DNA of 33,705 nucleotides from Oscillospiraceae bacterium (GTDB lineage: Bacteria > Bacillota > Clostridia > Oscillospirales > Acutalibacteraceae): positions 1-33,705 of the forward strand of contig SVOD01000007.1 in assembly GCA_015066575.1 (NCBI GenBank). Direction: 5' to 3'. The notes under the pieces are model-generated. The model did no database searches. It had not been told where the DNA came from and was given only the letters and a program-made list of their open reading frames with translations. The translations under genes and the position numbers were made by a program. Below, piece after piece: positions 25,535 to 32,854 of the stretch (positions are counted from its first letter, which is position 1; each line of letters opens with the position of its first letter).

Positions 25535-26662
25535 CTACCCCTCTAAACTGTTTAATAAATTTAAAACTTCCGTTTTTGTGTTTTCTATGCAATACGGCAC
25601 CACAATTTGTTTATTTTTTTCTGCCGCTGTTTTTCTAAAATTAACATCTTCTTTAATCACTCGAATACCGGTAGCAAATGCATTCACATCATCGGGCTCA
25701 CACATATATCCCGTCACACCGTTTTCCATAATATCCGAAAGACCGCGAATGTTGGATGTTACAAGCGGCAAGCCGCAATACATTGCCTCCAGCGAGGCAA
25801 CGGGCAAGCCCTCACGCTTGGAGGGCATCACATACACATCTGCCTGTGAACAAATGTCTACCACATCGGTGCGATACCCTAAAAAATGCACATTGTTTTC
25901 AATCCCCAATTCCCGCGTTAAGGTTTGCAGGTTCTCCAATTGGTCGCCCTTGCCGCAAAGAATATAGTGGATGCTTACATCGTTCAGTTTATTGACTGCC
26001 TTTAAAATCACCTTTTGGTTTTTGTTTTCATTTAACTCCCCGACAGATAGAACCAAAAAAGCATCCTCACTTAACCCGAGTTCTACGCGAATATTGTTTT
26101 GGTTTTCACCCGGGGTTAATCTGTCGGTATTAATACCTATACCGTGAATGTATTCCACTCTTTTTGTCTTAAAGCCCTGTGCTCTTTTGTAATCTTCGGT
26201 ATTTATGGTGCAAATGCAATCTGCCCTCGGTGCCATCAACTTCTCAATCGGGTAATAAATAAGCCAGTTCACCTTCGGTGCGCCGTTAAAAAAGTGGAAA
26301 CCGTGGCACATATACAAAACCGTTGTGCCGTTTTTTCTTGCCTTTTTTGCGGCAAGACGGGTCGCAACCCCCATGACCGGTTCATTTGTCCACACGATAT
26401 CGTACCGATGTTCCGAAAAGATTTGTTTTAACTGCTTATAGCCCTTTGCATTTTGTGGCGAAAGCGGGCTCCTTTGCAAATCAAGCACAAAGATGTTTTC
26501 GGTGTATGCTTTTGTTTTTCCTTTAATTTCTTCTACCCTGCCACCAACATCCGAGCAGGCAATGTCTACCGCATACCCGTTTTCGGCAAGGTTTTGTATA
26601 TGCGGTAGCAAAAACTGCACCATCATCAAATCGGTTGAGGTGATTAATAATCTTTTTTTCAT
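25535..26662 (-). CDS. GT-B glycosyltransferase, family 4 (EpsD-like)
   Basis: Glycosyltransferase of 375 residues. The segment MCHGFHFFNGAPKVNWLIYY followed by IEKLMAPRADCICTINTEDY strongly resembles Bacillus EpsD and PglA-like enzymes that add the second sugar to a lipid-linked monosaccharide. C-terminal domain: LSVGELNENKNQKVIL, HFLGYRTDV and EX7E in REGLPVASLEAMYCGLP. AGAGGATAGTT before ATG 26662. Position near the operon start, next to the polymerase and the priming transferase, fits an early step of repeat-unit assembly. Confidence 0.92.
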   Translation of the reverse strand: MKKRLLITSTDLMMVQFLLPHIQNLAENGYAVDIACSDVGGRVEEIKGKTKAYTENIFVLDLQRSPLSPQNAKGYKQLKQIFSEHRYDIVWTNEPVMGVATRLAAKKARKNGTTVLYMCHGFHFFNGAPKVNWLIYYPIEKLMAPRADCICTINTEDYKRAQGFKTKRVEYIHGIGINTDRLTPGENQNNIRVELGLSEDAFLVLSVGELNENKNQKVILKAVNKLNDVSIHYILCGKGDQLENLQTLTRELGIENNVHFLGYRTDVVDICSQADVYVMPSKREGLPVASLEAMYCGLPLVTSNIRGLSDIMENGVTGYMCEPDDVNAFATGIRVIKEDVNFRKTAAEKNKQIVVPYCIENTKTEVLNLLNSLEG

Positions 26663-26679
26663 AACTATCCTCTATCGGC

Positions 26680-27837
26680 TTATAATTGGGCGCCGCCAAG
26701 GTCCATGCTGTTGTGGAACCAGTTTGTCGTGTAATAAACACCGTTTTCCATTTTTGCCTGTAAATAAAAGTATAGAAAATAAAACAGCAATGCAGCTACC
26801 CAAATCGGACCTTTCGTTTGTTTCGGCAATACCCTTTTTAGTATGAACGGTAACAAAATCATGCCCCACAAATCGGTATATAGCGGCAATCTGCCCATAT
26901 ACACACCGCTCGTTACCACACCTACGGCATAAAGCCCTGCCGTAATCAGCGACATATTGACCATTACATTCACATAAGGATTTTCATATTCCGCAATTTT
27001 ATCTTTATAAATAAATGCAAGTGTCGGTGTTACCATAGATACTAAAAAGCGCAATACATTTACACCGTCATCCTGTGAAAATTTTTCTGCCACGTTGTAA
27101 TCACTAAAGGAATCATCCAACAGTGCTACAAATTGGTTGGGGAACAGAATAACCACTGCCATTGTGGTAAGAATACAAGCATAAATACCGTAACTCCAGT
27201 TTCTCATGTTGGCGATGAAGTAAACCGGTATGAGTATCCACGCTGTTTGGTGAATAAAATAAAGCACCGCAACGAGCAGAATAAACCTCAACAACTTCTT
27301 TTCAACAATCAACCGCAAACCGGCAAAGATGATGGATGCCACCAAAAACTGGCGCACACCGTTAAACAGCCAGAAGAATTGCATACTGGTAATAAAAAGG
27401 TAATAACTGAATGGCACATCGTCCGAATACTTGCCGATGCCGTAAAAAATAAAGAAACCGGAAATAATGGCAATCGTTGCCAAATATCCCTGCCAAGAAA
27501 ACCCTAATCGTTTTAAAACAACCTGGAAAAAGATAAATAAGGGCGCATCCACATTTTCATCATTAAATAATTCCCTTAAACTTACATTTGTTCGCCTCAA
27601 TTGATAAGATTGAATATACTCTGCAGTATCTACAATACCGTTACGGATGGCTGCCCAAAACACAATGTACCCGACTAACACAAACGCCACAAGGTACACC
27701 TGCGCCGGGCGCTTGGTTTTGGACCCGTTTGTTGCATCAATCAAGCTATATTGCGCTTTTCCCGCATTCAGCAACAAAGCAGCTGCTCCGCTAAGCACAA
27801 TCGCCAAATAGTAAACCCATATATTTTGTTCAAACAT
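26680..27837 (-). CDS. EpsG-family polysaccharide polymerase (Wzy-like)
   Basis: Membrane protein of 385 residues with about 10-12 hydrophobic segments. The EpsG-family region YSYYLFITSMQFFWLFNGVRQ-like motif (FWLFNGVRQFLVASIIFAGL) is distinctive, with DTAEYIQSYQ in an upstream loop and a conserved FIHQTAWILIPVYF later. Known members polymerise repeat units at the outer face of the membrane. It is the only polymerase candidate in the window and pairs with the flippase at 12087. AAGGAAG lies before ATG 27837. Confidence 0.88.
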   Translation of the reverse strand: MFEQNIWVYYLAIVLSGAAALLLNAGKAQYSLIDATNGSKTKRPAQVYLVAFVLVGYIVFWAAIRNGIVDTAEYIQSYQLRRTNVSLRELFNDENVDAPLFIFFQVVLKRLGFSWQGYLATIAIISGFFIFYGIGKYSDDVPFSYYLFITSMQFFWLFNGVRQFLVASIIFAGLRLIVEKKLLRFILLVAVLYFIHQTAWILIPVYFIANMRNWSYGIYACILTTMAVVILFPNQFVALLDDSFSDYNVAEKFSQDDGVNVLRFLVSMVTPTLAFIYKDKIAEYENPYVNVMVNMSLITAGLYAVGVVTSGVYMGRLPLYTDLWGMILLPFILKRVLPKQTKGPIWVAALLFYFLYFYLQAKMENGVYYTTNWFHNSMDLGGAQL

Positions 27838-27882
27838 TAGCCGATTTCTTCCTTAATTTTCACTAAAAATATTTCTAAAAAC

Positions 27883-28815
27883 TTATTGAATTTCTTCTTT
27901 AACCCTCTCGGCAATTTGCGCTGCCTGCATGCCGTAAAGCCCGCGCAGGTAGTTTTGGTTGCCGACTGCCGTGCAGTATTCATCGGGAATGCCGATTTTA
28001 ATCAGTTTCACTTTTTCGCCGCAGTCGGTAATGACTTCGGATACCGCACTTGCAAAACCGCCTAAAATGTTATGCTCTTCCACCGTAACGATATAGTCAT
28101 ACTTCGCGGCGCAGGCTTCTATCACTTCTTTATCTATGGGCTTGACCGTATGGAAGGAATACTGCTCCACACCGATACCGGCTTGCTCCAGCAACTCTGC
28201 CGCCGCCGTTGCCTCTTCTAAGATGGCACCGGTAGAGAAAACGGCAATTTTCTTTTTTGCCTCTGCCTTCGGCTCTCTGATTTTAAGCGCTTTGCCGATT
28301 TGGAAGTTCTCAATTTTGTCGTGAATCTTCTTTTCGCCGCCTCTGCCAAGCCTTAAATACACGGTGCCGGGAGTATGGATAATCGCCTTGACCGCCTCTG
28401 CCGCTTCGGTCGGGTCGCCGGGGCACACCACGGTAACGCCGGGGAGGGCACGGATAATCGCAATATCGTCCGTCGCCTGGTGGCTCATACCGAGAGAACC
28501 GTAAACAAAGCCGCCGCCCACGCAAATGATTTTGACATTCGCTTTCATATAAGCGCAGTCGTTGCGGATTTGCTCCACGCAACGCAGTGTCGGGAAGTTA
28601 CCGATAGAGTAGGTAAACACAGTTTTGCCGCACAGCGCCATACCTGCCGCAATGCCGGTCATGCTCTGCTCGGCAATGCCGGCGTTGGTAAATTGGTTTG
28701 GCAACTGCTCGTAAAAGGGCTTGAGCACCCCGAACCCGAGGTCGCCGGTCACCAACTCGATATCTTTATTCTTTTTCGCTTCTTCAATCAGTGTTCTAAT
28801 AACTGTATCGCGCAT
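27883..28815 (-). CDS. Transketolase, C-terminal subunit
   Basis: The pyrimidine-binding and C-terminal domains of a split transketolase, 310 residues. Conserved glutamate E49 in NAGIAEQSMTGIAAGMA activates the thiamine ring of the cofactor supplied by the partner subunit. GGGFVYGSLGMSHQATDDIAI and the C-terminal VTVEEHNILGGFASAVSE are typical. It joins the N-terminal subunit (28909-29838) to form a two-carbon-transfer enzyme dependent on thiamine diphosphate. In a polysaccharide operon the pair may make a precursor such as sedoheptulose 7-phosphate or a branched sugar. It could also be a DXS-like or general acyl-transfer enzyme. The start follows repeat R4, and only a weak GAGAG precedes ATG 28815. 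Confidence 0.93.
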   Translation of the reverse strand: MRDTVIRTLIEEAKKNKDIELVTGDLGFGVLKPFYEQLPNQFTNAGIAEQSMTGIAAGMALCGKTVFTYSIGNFPTLRCVEQIRNDCAYMKANVKIICVGGGFVYGSLGMSHQATDDIAIIRALPGVTVVCPGDPTEAAEAVKAIIHTPGTVYLRLGRGGEKKIHDKIENFQIGKALKIREPKAEAKKKIAVFSTGAILEEATAAAELLEQAGIGVEQYSFHTVKPIDKEVIEACAAKYDYIVTVEEHNILGGFASAVSEVITDCGEKVKLIKIGIPDEYCTAVGNQNYLRGLYGMQAAQIAERVKEEIQ

Positions 28816-28828
28816 AATGTTTCTCTCT

Positions 28829-28894
28829 CACTAAATAAAATCGGGTGCGGGTGCCCCGCCCTCAATTATTCATTCTTCACTCTTCACTATTCAT
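28829..28894 (-). repeat. Intergenic repeat R4
   Basis: Between the two transketolase genes. Hairpin core GCGGG (28847-28851), TGC, CCCGC (28855-28859), extended by GGG and CCC outside a one-base bulge. On the minus strand it is preceded by 7-nt units TGAATAG, TGAAGAG, TGAAGAA, TGAATAA, TTGAGGG. It shares AAAATCGGGTGCGGG...CCCGCCCTCAATT with R5. Confidence 0.75.
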
Positions 28895-28895
28895 T

Positions 28896-28922
28896 ATTGG
28901 AGAAGGTATCACTTTCTCCAAT
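28896..28922 (-). repeat. Inverted repeat around the transketolase N-subunit stop codon
   Basis: ATTGGAGAA (28896-28904) and TTCTCCAAT (28914-28922) form a 9-bp stem with a nine-base loop that includes the stop codon TGA (28911-28909). As at the tviB end, the arm within the gene encodes Trp-Arg (TGGAGA) and the mirrored TCTCCA begins the repeat that follows. Confidence 0.8.
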
Positions 28923-29838
28923 CCGGGTGCCAAGTCGCACTCGTGGTATGGTCGTTATAAATATCCGCCCCTTCGGGAACCGGTGTGGGGTTCTCAATGC
29001 CATTCGGTGTATACGGGTCTTCCACCCCTGCGGGTTTGATTTTGTGCAGTTCATTGACCGCCAGGTCATATTCCCACCCGTCGTGCGGGAAGCGGTAGTG
29101 CCACAAAATATCAAACTCCATAAACTCAATGCCAAAGCCTTTTTTGGTATTGGCAATAATCACTTTCGGTTTTTCATTATCAAACTCTTTTTTGAAAGCC
29201 ATATCCAGCTCTTTGTGGTCGTTGCCGTTGATGCTGACCACATTCCAGCCGAAAGCTTCCCACTTCTTTTCAAAGTCGCCGAGTGCCACCGTCTTTTCGC
29301 AAAAGTCCATGCTCTGCATCATATTGTGGTCAACAATCGCAGTGAGGTTCTTCAAGTCATTGTGTGCGGCAAACATCGCTGCTTCCCACACCGAACCTTC
29401 ATCGCACTCGCCGTCACCCAGCACCACATAGACTTTGTAATCTTTATGGTCTTTGAGCCCGGCATACGCCATGCCTGCCGCCACAGGAAGTCCGTGACCG
29501 AGTGAACCGGTCGACAAATCTACACCCGGCACATGGTGCGAAACATGCCCCGAAAGACGCGAACCGTTTTGGTAATGAGTTTTGAGTTCCTCGGTTGCAA
29601 AGAATCCGCTCTCGGCAAGCGCTGCATACACACTGGCGCCGGCATGCCCTTTTGAGAGAATAAACCTGTCGCGGTTTTCATCTTTTGGGTTTTTGGGGTC
29701 TACGCGCAACACCTCGGCATAGAGTTTACCCATAATATCTGCCACACTTAAAATAGATGCCAAATGGGAACCGCCGGAGAGGTGCGTCATCTCCACACCG
29801 TGTCTTCTGATTTTCCACGCTAATTGTTCACCGGTCAT
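28909..29838 (-). CDS. Transketolase, N-terminal subunit
   Basis: The thiamine-diphosphate-binding domain of a split transketolase, 309 residues. The cofactor motif GDGECDEGSVWEAAMFAA (141-158) ends in the metal ligand N172 (VDHN). Substrate and cofactor histidines lie in SGGSHLASILS and SKGHAGASVYAAL, and HVPGVDLSTGSLGHGLPVAAG is the typical loop. Strong GGAGGATAACAT before ATG 29838. The partner subunit gene follows after repeat R4. Housekeeping transketolase is usually one long chain of about 650 residues; split forms are common in operons for special sugars. Confidence 0.94.
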   Translation of the reverse strand: MTGEQLAWKIRRHGVEMTHLSGGSHLASILSVADIMGKLYAEVLRVDPKNPKDENRDRFILSKGHAGASVYAALAESGFFATEELKTHYQNGSRLSGHVSHHVPGVDLSTGSLGHGLPVAAGMAYAGLKDHKDYKVYVVLGDGECDEGSVWEAAMFAAHNDLKNLTAIVDHNMMQSMDFCEKTVALGDFEKKWEAFGWNVVSINGNDHKELDMAFKKEFDNEKPKVIIANTKKGFGIEFMEFDILWHYRFPHDGWEYDLAVNELHKIKPAGVEDPYTPNGIENPTPVPEGADIYNDHTTSATWHPDWRK

Positions 29839-29841
29839 ATG

Positions 29842-30861
29842 TTATCCTCCAATAATAGGTGATAGAAATCGTTTGTTGGTTTTCTTCTCTATAAAATCCA
29901 AAATCAAGATGGTAATAATCGGTCCTATAATGCCTGCCGCAAAAGCTATCGGCATTGTTATGTAATACGGAAGTCCCATCGCCTTTTCAAAAACCATACT
30001 GATAATGCTTTGAAACGGCCAGGATAAAATGAATATTGAATAGGTTTTATTACACAAGAAGTTGCCGACTTTGGTTTTGGTGATATCGGCTAATTGCGAT
30101 ACTGCCAACACAAAGGTAAGCATCATAATGCCGATGACTTGTTTTAAGGCTGTTTGCGCCGTTTCATTTTGAACGGGAATCAAGAATAATCCAACTGACA
30201 CCGGCAGCAACAACAGGAACACAAATTTCATTTTGTCGCCGGTGATAACCAATTCCGCTTTGCTGTCGGCAAACAAAAGTCCCAACGCATAAAAACAGGT
30301 GTATTTTAAAATATCATTTACCGCAAACCAATCGGTAATCTTCGGCACCAGTGTTAACCCGAATAACAGAACCGTTACAATGCCGTATGCCGCAAGCGAT
30401 TTGTTTTTCAGTTTTGCAAATGCAAATGAAAACAAAGAGATGAGCAACAGTGTGGGTAAAAACCAAAAATGTCCCCACACATTTTCACGCGGCACCAAAA
30501 AGGCTTTCACAAAGTACATCACGCTCAGCTCTGCACCGTCACCGAAAAATTTGTTTGTAAGAACTTTCGGTATGAACCCGATAATGGTAAGCGCCACATA
30601 GGGAATCATAAGACGAAAGCTGCGCTTTTTGATATAGGCACCGAATGTGTAGCGCTCAAAGGACTTTGTTTTGTAAAACAAATATCCACTCACAAAAAAG
30701 AACAACGGCATATGGAAGGTGTACAAAAACACATCTGCCCGATAGATGGCGTTCGGTATTTCCCAATCCAACGGAATAGAATGTCCCAAAATAACCAACA
30801 AACAACCTATCAGTTGTGCTTGGGCAATATATGCAATTCTCTTTTGTTTTGCTTCACTCAC
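29842..30861 (-). CDS. Membrane acyltransferase (acyltransferase family 3)
   Basis: Polytopic membrane protein of 339 residues with about 10 hydrophobic segments, predicted to transfer an acyl group (commonly acetyl) to a sugar hydroxyl. LLVILGHSI near the N-terminus carries the catalytic-type histidine, and TFHMPLFFFVSGYLF is the typical following motif. I choose GTG at 30861, which overlaps the aldo/keto reductase stop by four bases (GTGA). The protein then begins just before the QKRIAYIAQAQLIG helix region. The ATG at 30915 would give an N-terminus overlapping the upstream gene by nearly 60 bases. Likely an O-acetylation enzyme for the polymer. Confidence 0.87.
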   Translation of the reverse strand: MSEAKQKRIAYIAQAQLIGCLLVILGHSIPLDWEIPNAIYRADVFLYTFHMPLFFFVSGYLFYKTKSFERYTFGAYIKKRSFRLMIPYVALTIIGFIPKVLTNKFFGDGAELSVMYFVKAFLVPRENVWGHFWFLPTLLLISLFSFAFAKLKNKSLAAYGIVTVLLFGLTLVPKITDWFAVNDILKYTCFYALGLLFADSKAELVITGDKMKFVFLLLLPVSVGLFLIPVQNETAQTALKQVIGIMMLTFVLAVSQLADITKTKVGNFLCNKTYSIFILSWPFQSIISMVFEKAMGLPYYITMPIAFAAGIIGPIITILILDFIEKKTNKRFLSPIIGG

Positions 30862-31805
30862 TTTTCTCGGGAAACCTCGTCTAATACTTTCATTTCCTCC
30901 GCACTCAAGTTCCACCCGAAAGCTTCGAGGTTGGAGCTTAACTGCGCCGGGCGCTTAATGCCTGCCAGCACCACGCTCTCTTCGATGTTATCTAAAATAA
31001 ACCTGACTGCCACACTTGCGACCGAAGTGCCATGGGCGGCGGCGATGTCGCGCATCACTTCCACAATTTCCAAATTCTTTTTGAGTTTCTCGCCGTGGAA
31101 GTTGACATAAATATCTCTTGAGCGCCGGTCATCCGGTCCGAAGTTTGTGTTTTGCAAATTGTATTTGCCGGTTAAAATGCCCTGCCCGAGCGAACCCCAA
31201 GTTAACGGCGACAAATCATACTCTTTTGAAAGCCTCTTGATGACCGCTTCATTTTTGCGACAAGCAAGCGAGTATTCATCTTGAAACGAAACAAACTTGC
31301 CTTTTAGTGCTTTTAGTTCGTTTTCATCCGCTTCGCCGATATTTGAGAGAGCTGCATAACGAATCTTGCCCTGCTTTTTGAGTTCTTCTAAAGTGTCCGC
31401 CACTTCGGCAAGTGAAGTCTTACCGTCTCTGTAATGCACGGTGTAAAGGTCAATGTAGTCTGTGCCGAGCCGCTGTAACGAGCCTTCGCAGGCTTCAAAA
31501 ATATATTCACGGCTGTTATCATAAAATGTTGGTTGTCCTTTTTTTGCATGCACACCGAACTTATCGGAAATGACCACATCTTTTCTTCTCGCGCCGAGCG
31601 CTTTGCCGAGTGTCAACTCCGACTGCCCGAGCCCGTAAGTTTCCGCAGTGTCAAAAAAGGTAACGCCGCTCTCGAGCGCCGCGTGTACGGCGTCAATCAA
31701 TTCCTGCTCCAGCACATCGCCCCAGCCGTAACCGCCCATCGGGCAGCCGCCCATACAAAAGCGGGAAACGGTTAAATCTGAATTTTTAAGTTTAATATAT
31801 TCCAT
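30858..31805 (-). CDS. Aldo/keto reductase
   Basis: NADPH-dependent oxidoreductase of 315 residues with the (beta/alpha)8-barrel family pattern. The catalytic tetrad is complete: D52 and Y57 in FFDTAETYG (50-58), K82 in SDKFG and H124 in YTVHYRDG. NGxLxG-like C-terminal cofactor segments are present, including SPLTWGSLGQGILTGKY. Substrate is not known. Its place between the priming transferase and the transketolase suggests reduction of a sugar, ketose or sugar-derived aldehyde. There is no recognisable ribosome site before ATG 31805: the 3' end of repeat R5 (CACCCGATAAAATAGA) runs directly into it. Confidence 0.92.
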   Translation of the reverse strand: MEYIKLKNSDLTVSRFCMGGCPMGGYGWGDVLEQELIDAVHAALESGVTFFDTAETYGLGQSELTLGKALGARRKDVVISDKFGVHAKKGQPTFYDNSREYIFEACEGSLQRLGTDYIDLYTVHYRDGKTSLAEVADTLEELKKQGKIRYAALSNIGEADENELKALKGKFVSFQDEYSLACRKNEAVIKRLSKEYDLSPLTWGSLGQGILTGKYNLQNTNFGPDDRRSRDIYVNFHGEKLKKNLEIVEVMRDIAAAHGTSVASVAVRFILDNIEESVVLAGIKRPAQLSSNLEAFGWNLSAEEMKVLDEVSREK

Positions 31806-31863
31806 TCTATTTTATCGGGTGCGGGTATCCCGCCCTCAATTCCTCATTTCTCTTTTCTCATTC
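31806..31863 (-). repeat. Intergenic repeat R5
   Basis: Occupies the whole gap between the sugar transferase stop and the aldo/keto reductase start. Hairpin core GCGGG (31821-31825), TAT, CCCGC (31829-31833), plus an outer GGG/CCC pair. Seven-nt units (GAATGAG, AAAAGAG, AAATGAG, GAATTGA on the minus strand) lead into it. No T-run follows the stem. Confidence 0.75.
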
Positions 31864-32565
31864 CTATTTTTTAAAAACAACGCCTACTGCTTTTTTGACA
31901 ACATCAAACACTGTTTTAAAGAAAAGTTTAAAATCGGTTGTGAAAGAAACTTCTGCTGCATACTTTACGCGCAGCGCATTTTTATTTTTAAGCACATAGG
32001 TTTCATACATCTCATCGGCATTTTGGTCGCCGACAATTTCATCAAGATTAATGAAGATGTCGGAGCTGAAATCCGTTATACCCGGGCGCACCTCAAATAT
32101 GTAGCGCTCAACCCCTTCGTATTGCTCGGTATACCGCAGCAGTTCGGGGCGCGGACCGATAAAACTCATTTCACCGCGGATGATGTTAAAGAGATTGGCA
32201 AATTCATCCAATTTTGTTTTGCGAATAAAGCGCCCGATTTTGGTAATGCGGTTATCGTTAAGCGCTGTGGTCCCGCCGCCGATTTTGTCGGCGTTCTTGA
32301 CCATGCTTCTAAATTTGAAAATTTTAAAACTTTTATTTTTATAACCGCCCCGGTATGCTCTGTAGAATACCGGGAACCCATCGTCAATTACAATCAGAAT
32401 GCTAATTACCAAAAGCAGCGGCGAAAGCAAGATGGTCGCAAACAGTGCCAGCACAAAATCTATCACGCGCTTAATGACTCTGTTATAAAAACTTTTACAG
32501 CCTTTGATTTCTTCTTCTAAGGGATATTCAATTTTAAGCGCCTTTAATTCTTCAACACTTGTCAT
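31864..32565 (-). CDS. Initiating undecaprenyl-phosphate sugar-1-phosphate transferase
   Basis: Monotopic phosphoglycosyl transferase of 233 residues that puts the first sugar phosphate on undecaprenyl phosphate. One membrane segment (about 38-60), then YRGGYKNKSFKIFKFRSM (71-88), catalytic Asp-Glu in KLDEFANLFN (118-127, D120, E121), MSFIGPRPE (133-141) and RPGITDFSS (160-168). It is the short PglC-like form without the extra N-terminal helices of WbaP or WcaJ. ATG 32565 follows GGTGAAAGT; a TTG at 32592 is in frame but less likely. First gene of the operon, about 50-60 bases after the expected transcription start. The first sugar cannot be predicted. Confidence 0.94.
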   Translation of the reverse strand: MTSVEELKALKIEYPLEEEIKGCKSFYNRVIKRVIDFVLALFATILLSPLLLVISILIVIDDGFPVFYRAYRGGYKNKSFKIFKFRSMVKNADKIGGGTTALNDNRITKIGRFIRKTKLDEFANLFNIIRGEMSFIGPRPELLRYTEQYEGVERYIFEVRPGITDFSSDIFINLDEIVGDQNADEMYETYVLKNKNALRVKYAAEVSFTTDFKLFFKTVFDVVKKAVGVVFKK

Positions 32566-32592
32566 ACTTTCACCATTCCCTGTTTTCTGCAA

Positions 32593-32610
32593 AAGGGCAG
32601 ACTACCCCTT
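32593..32610 (-). other. Leader hairpin in the operon 5' untranslated region
   Basis: AAGGG (32593-32597) and CCCTT (32606-32610) can form a 5-bp stem with an eight-base loop between the promoter and the first gene. Very long Firmicute polysaccharide operons may use leader RNA signals for antitermination, so it is worth noting. A stem this short could be chance. Confidence 0.3.
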
Positions 32611-32624
32611 ATGCTGTTACATTT

Positions 32625-32653
32625 ATTATATTATTTTATTATATATATGTCAA
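32625..32653 (-). promoter_or_regulatory. Consensus sigma-A promoter of the polysaccharide operon
   Basis: On the minus strand TTGACA (32653-32648) and TATAAT (32630-32625) are separated by exactly 17 bases of pure A+T. Both hexamers match the consensus at every position. Start of transcription is expected near 32618, leaving about 50 untranslated bases before ATG 32565. It lies just downstream of the terminator of the preceding unit. No other promoter of this quality was noticed in the window. Confidence 0.88.
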
Positions 32654-32721
32654 TAGACCAGATTCTGCTAAAAGTGTATAAATGCAAGATTATTCGCTTT
32701 TTTGCTGCTTTTTGTTTACAG

Positions 32722-32758
32722 AAAAAACAGAGCAATTTGCCGCACTGCAAATCGCTCT
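32722..32758 (-). terminator. Rho-independent terminator of the upstream acyltransferase gene
   Basis: On the minus strand AGAGCGATTTGC (32758-32747), a six-base loop and GCAAATTGCTCT (32740-32729) form a 12-bp stem with one G-U pair, followed by GTTTTTTCT. It lies about 100 bases after the stop at 32855 and just before the operon promoter. The stretch 32759-32854 between them holds nothing else I recognise. Confidence 0.88.
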
Positions 32759-32854
32759 CCTCAAATATCATATCTAAATTATTTACATAATTGCCAAATA
32801 ACTGCTGCTAATTTATTTAATGTTGGCGTGCCTATCCCCCATAAAAGCAGCAAC

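Noticed and set aside
28843..28863. Intrinsic terminators at the G+C hairpins of the intergenic repeats
   Set aside because: The stems are not followed by a T-run on the minus strand, and ending transcription there would silence essential later genes of the same pathway.
28375..29505. 376-codon open frame on the plus strand
   Set aside because: It lies antisense to both transketolase subunits, which carry complete family motifs. It crosses the intergenic repeat, has no ribosome site, and its product resembles no family I know. It is a shadow of biased codons in the real genes.
5943..31863. CRISPR array or transposon ends suggested by recurring hairpin repeats
   Set aside because: Copies are kilobases apart with genes between them, not regularly spaced with short spacers. 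No cas or transposase gene is seen.
31819..32520. 233-codon open frame on the plus strand
   Set aside because: It is antisense to the priming sugar transferase, whose membrane helix and catalytic motifs are all present.
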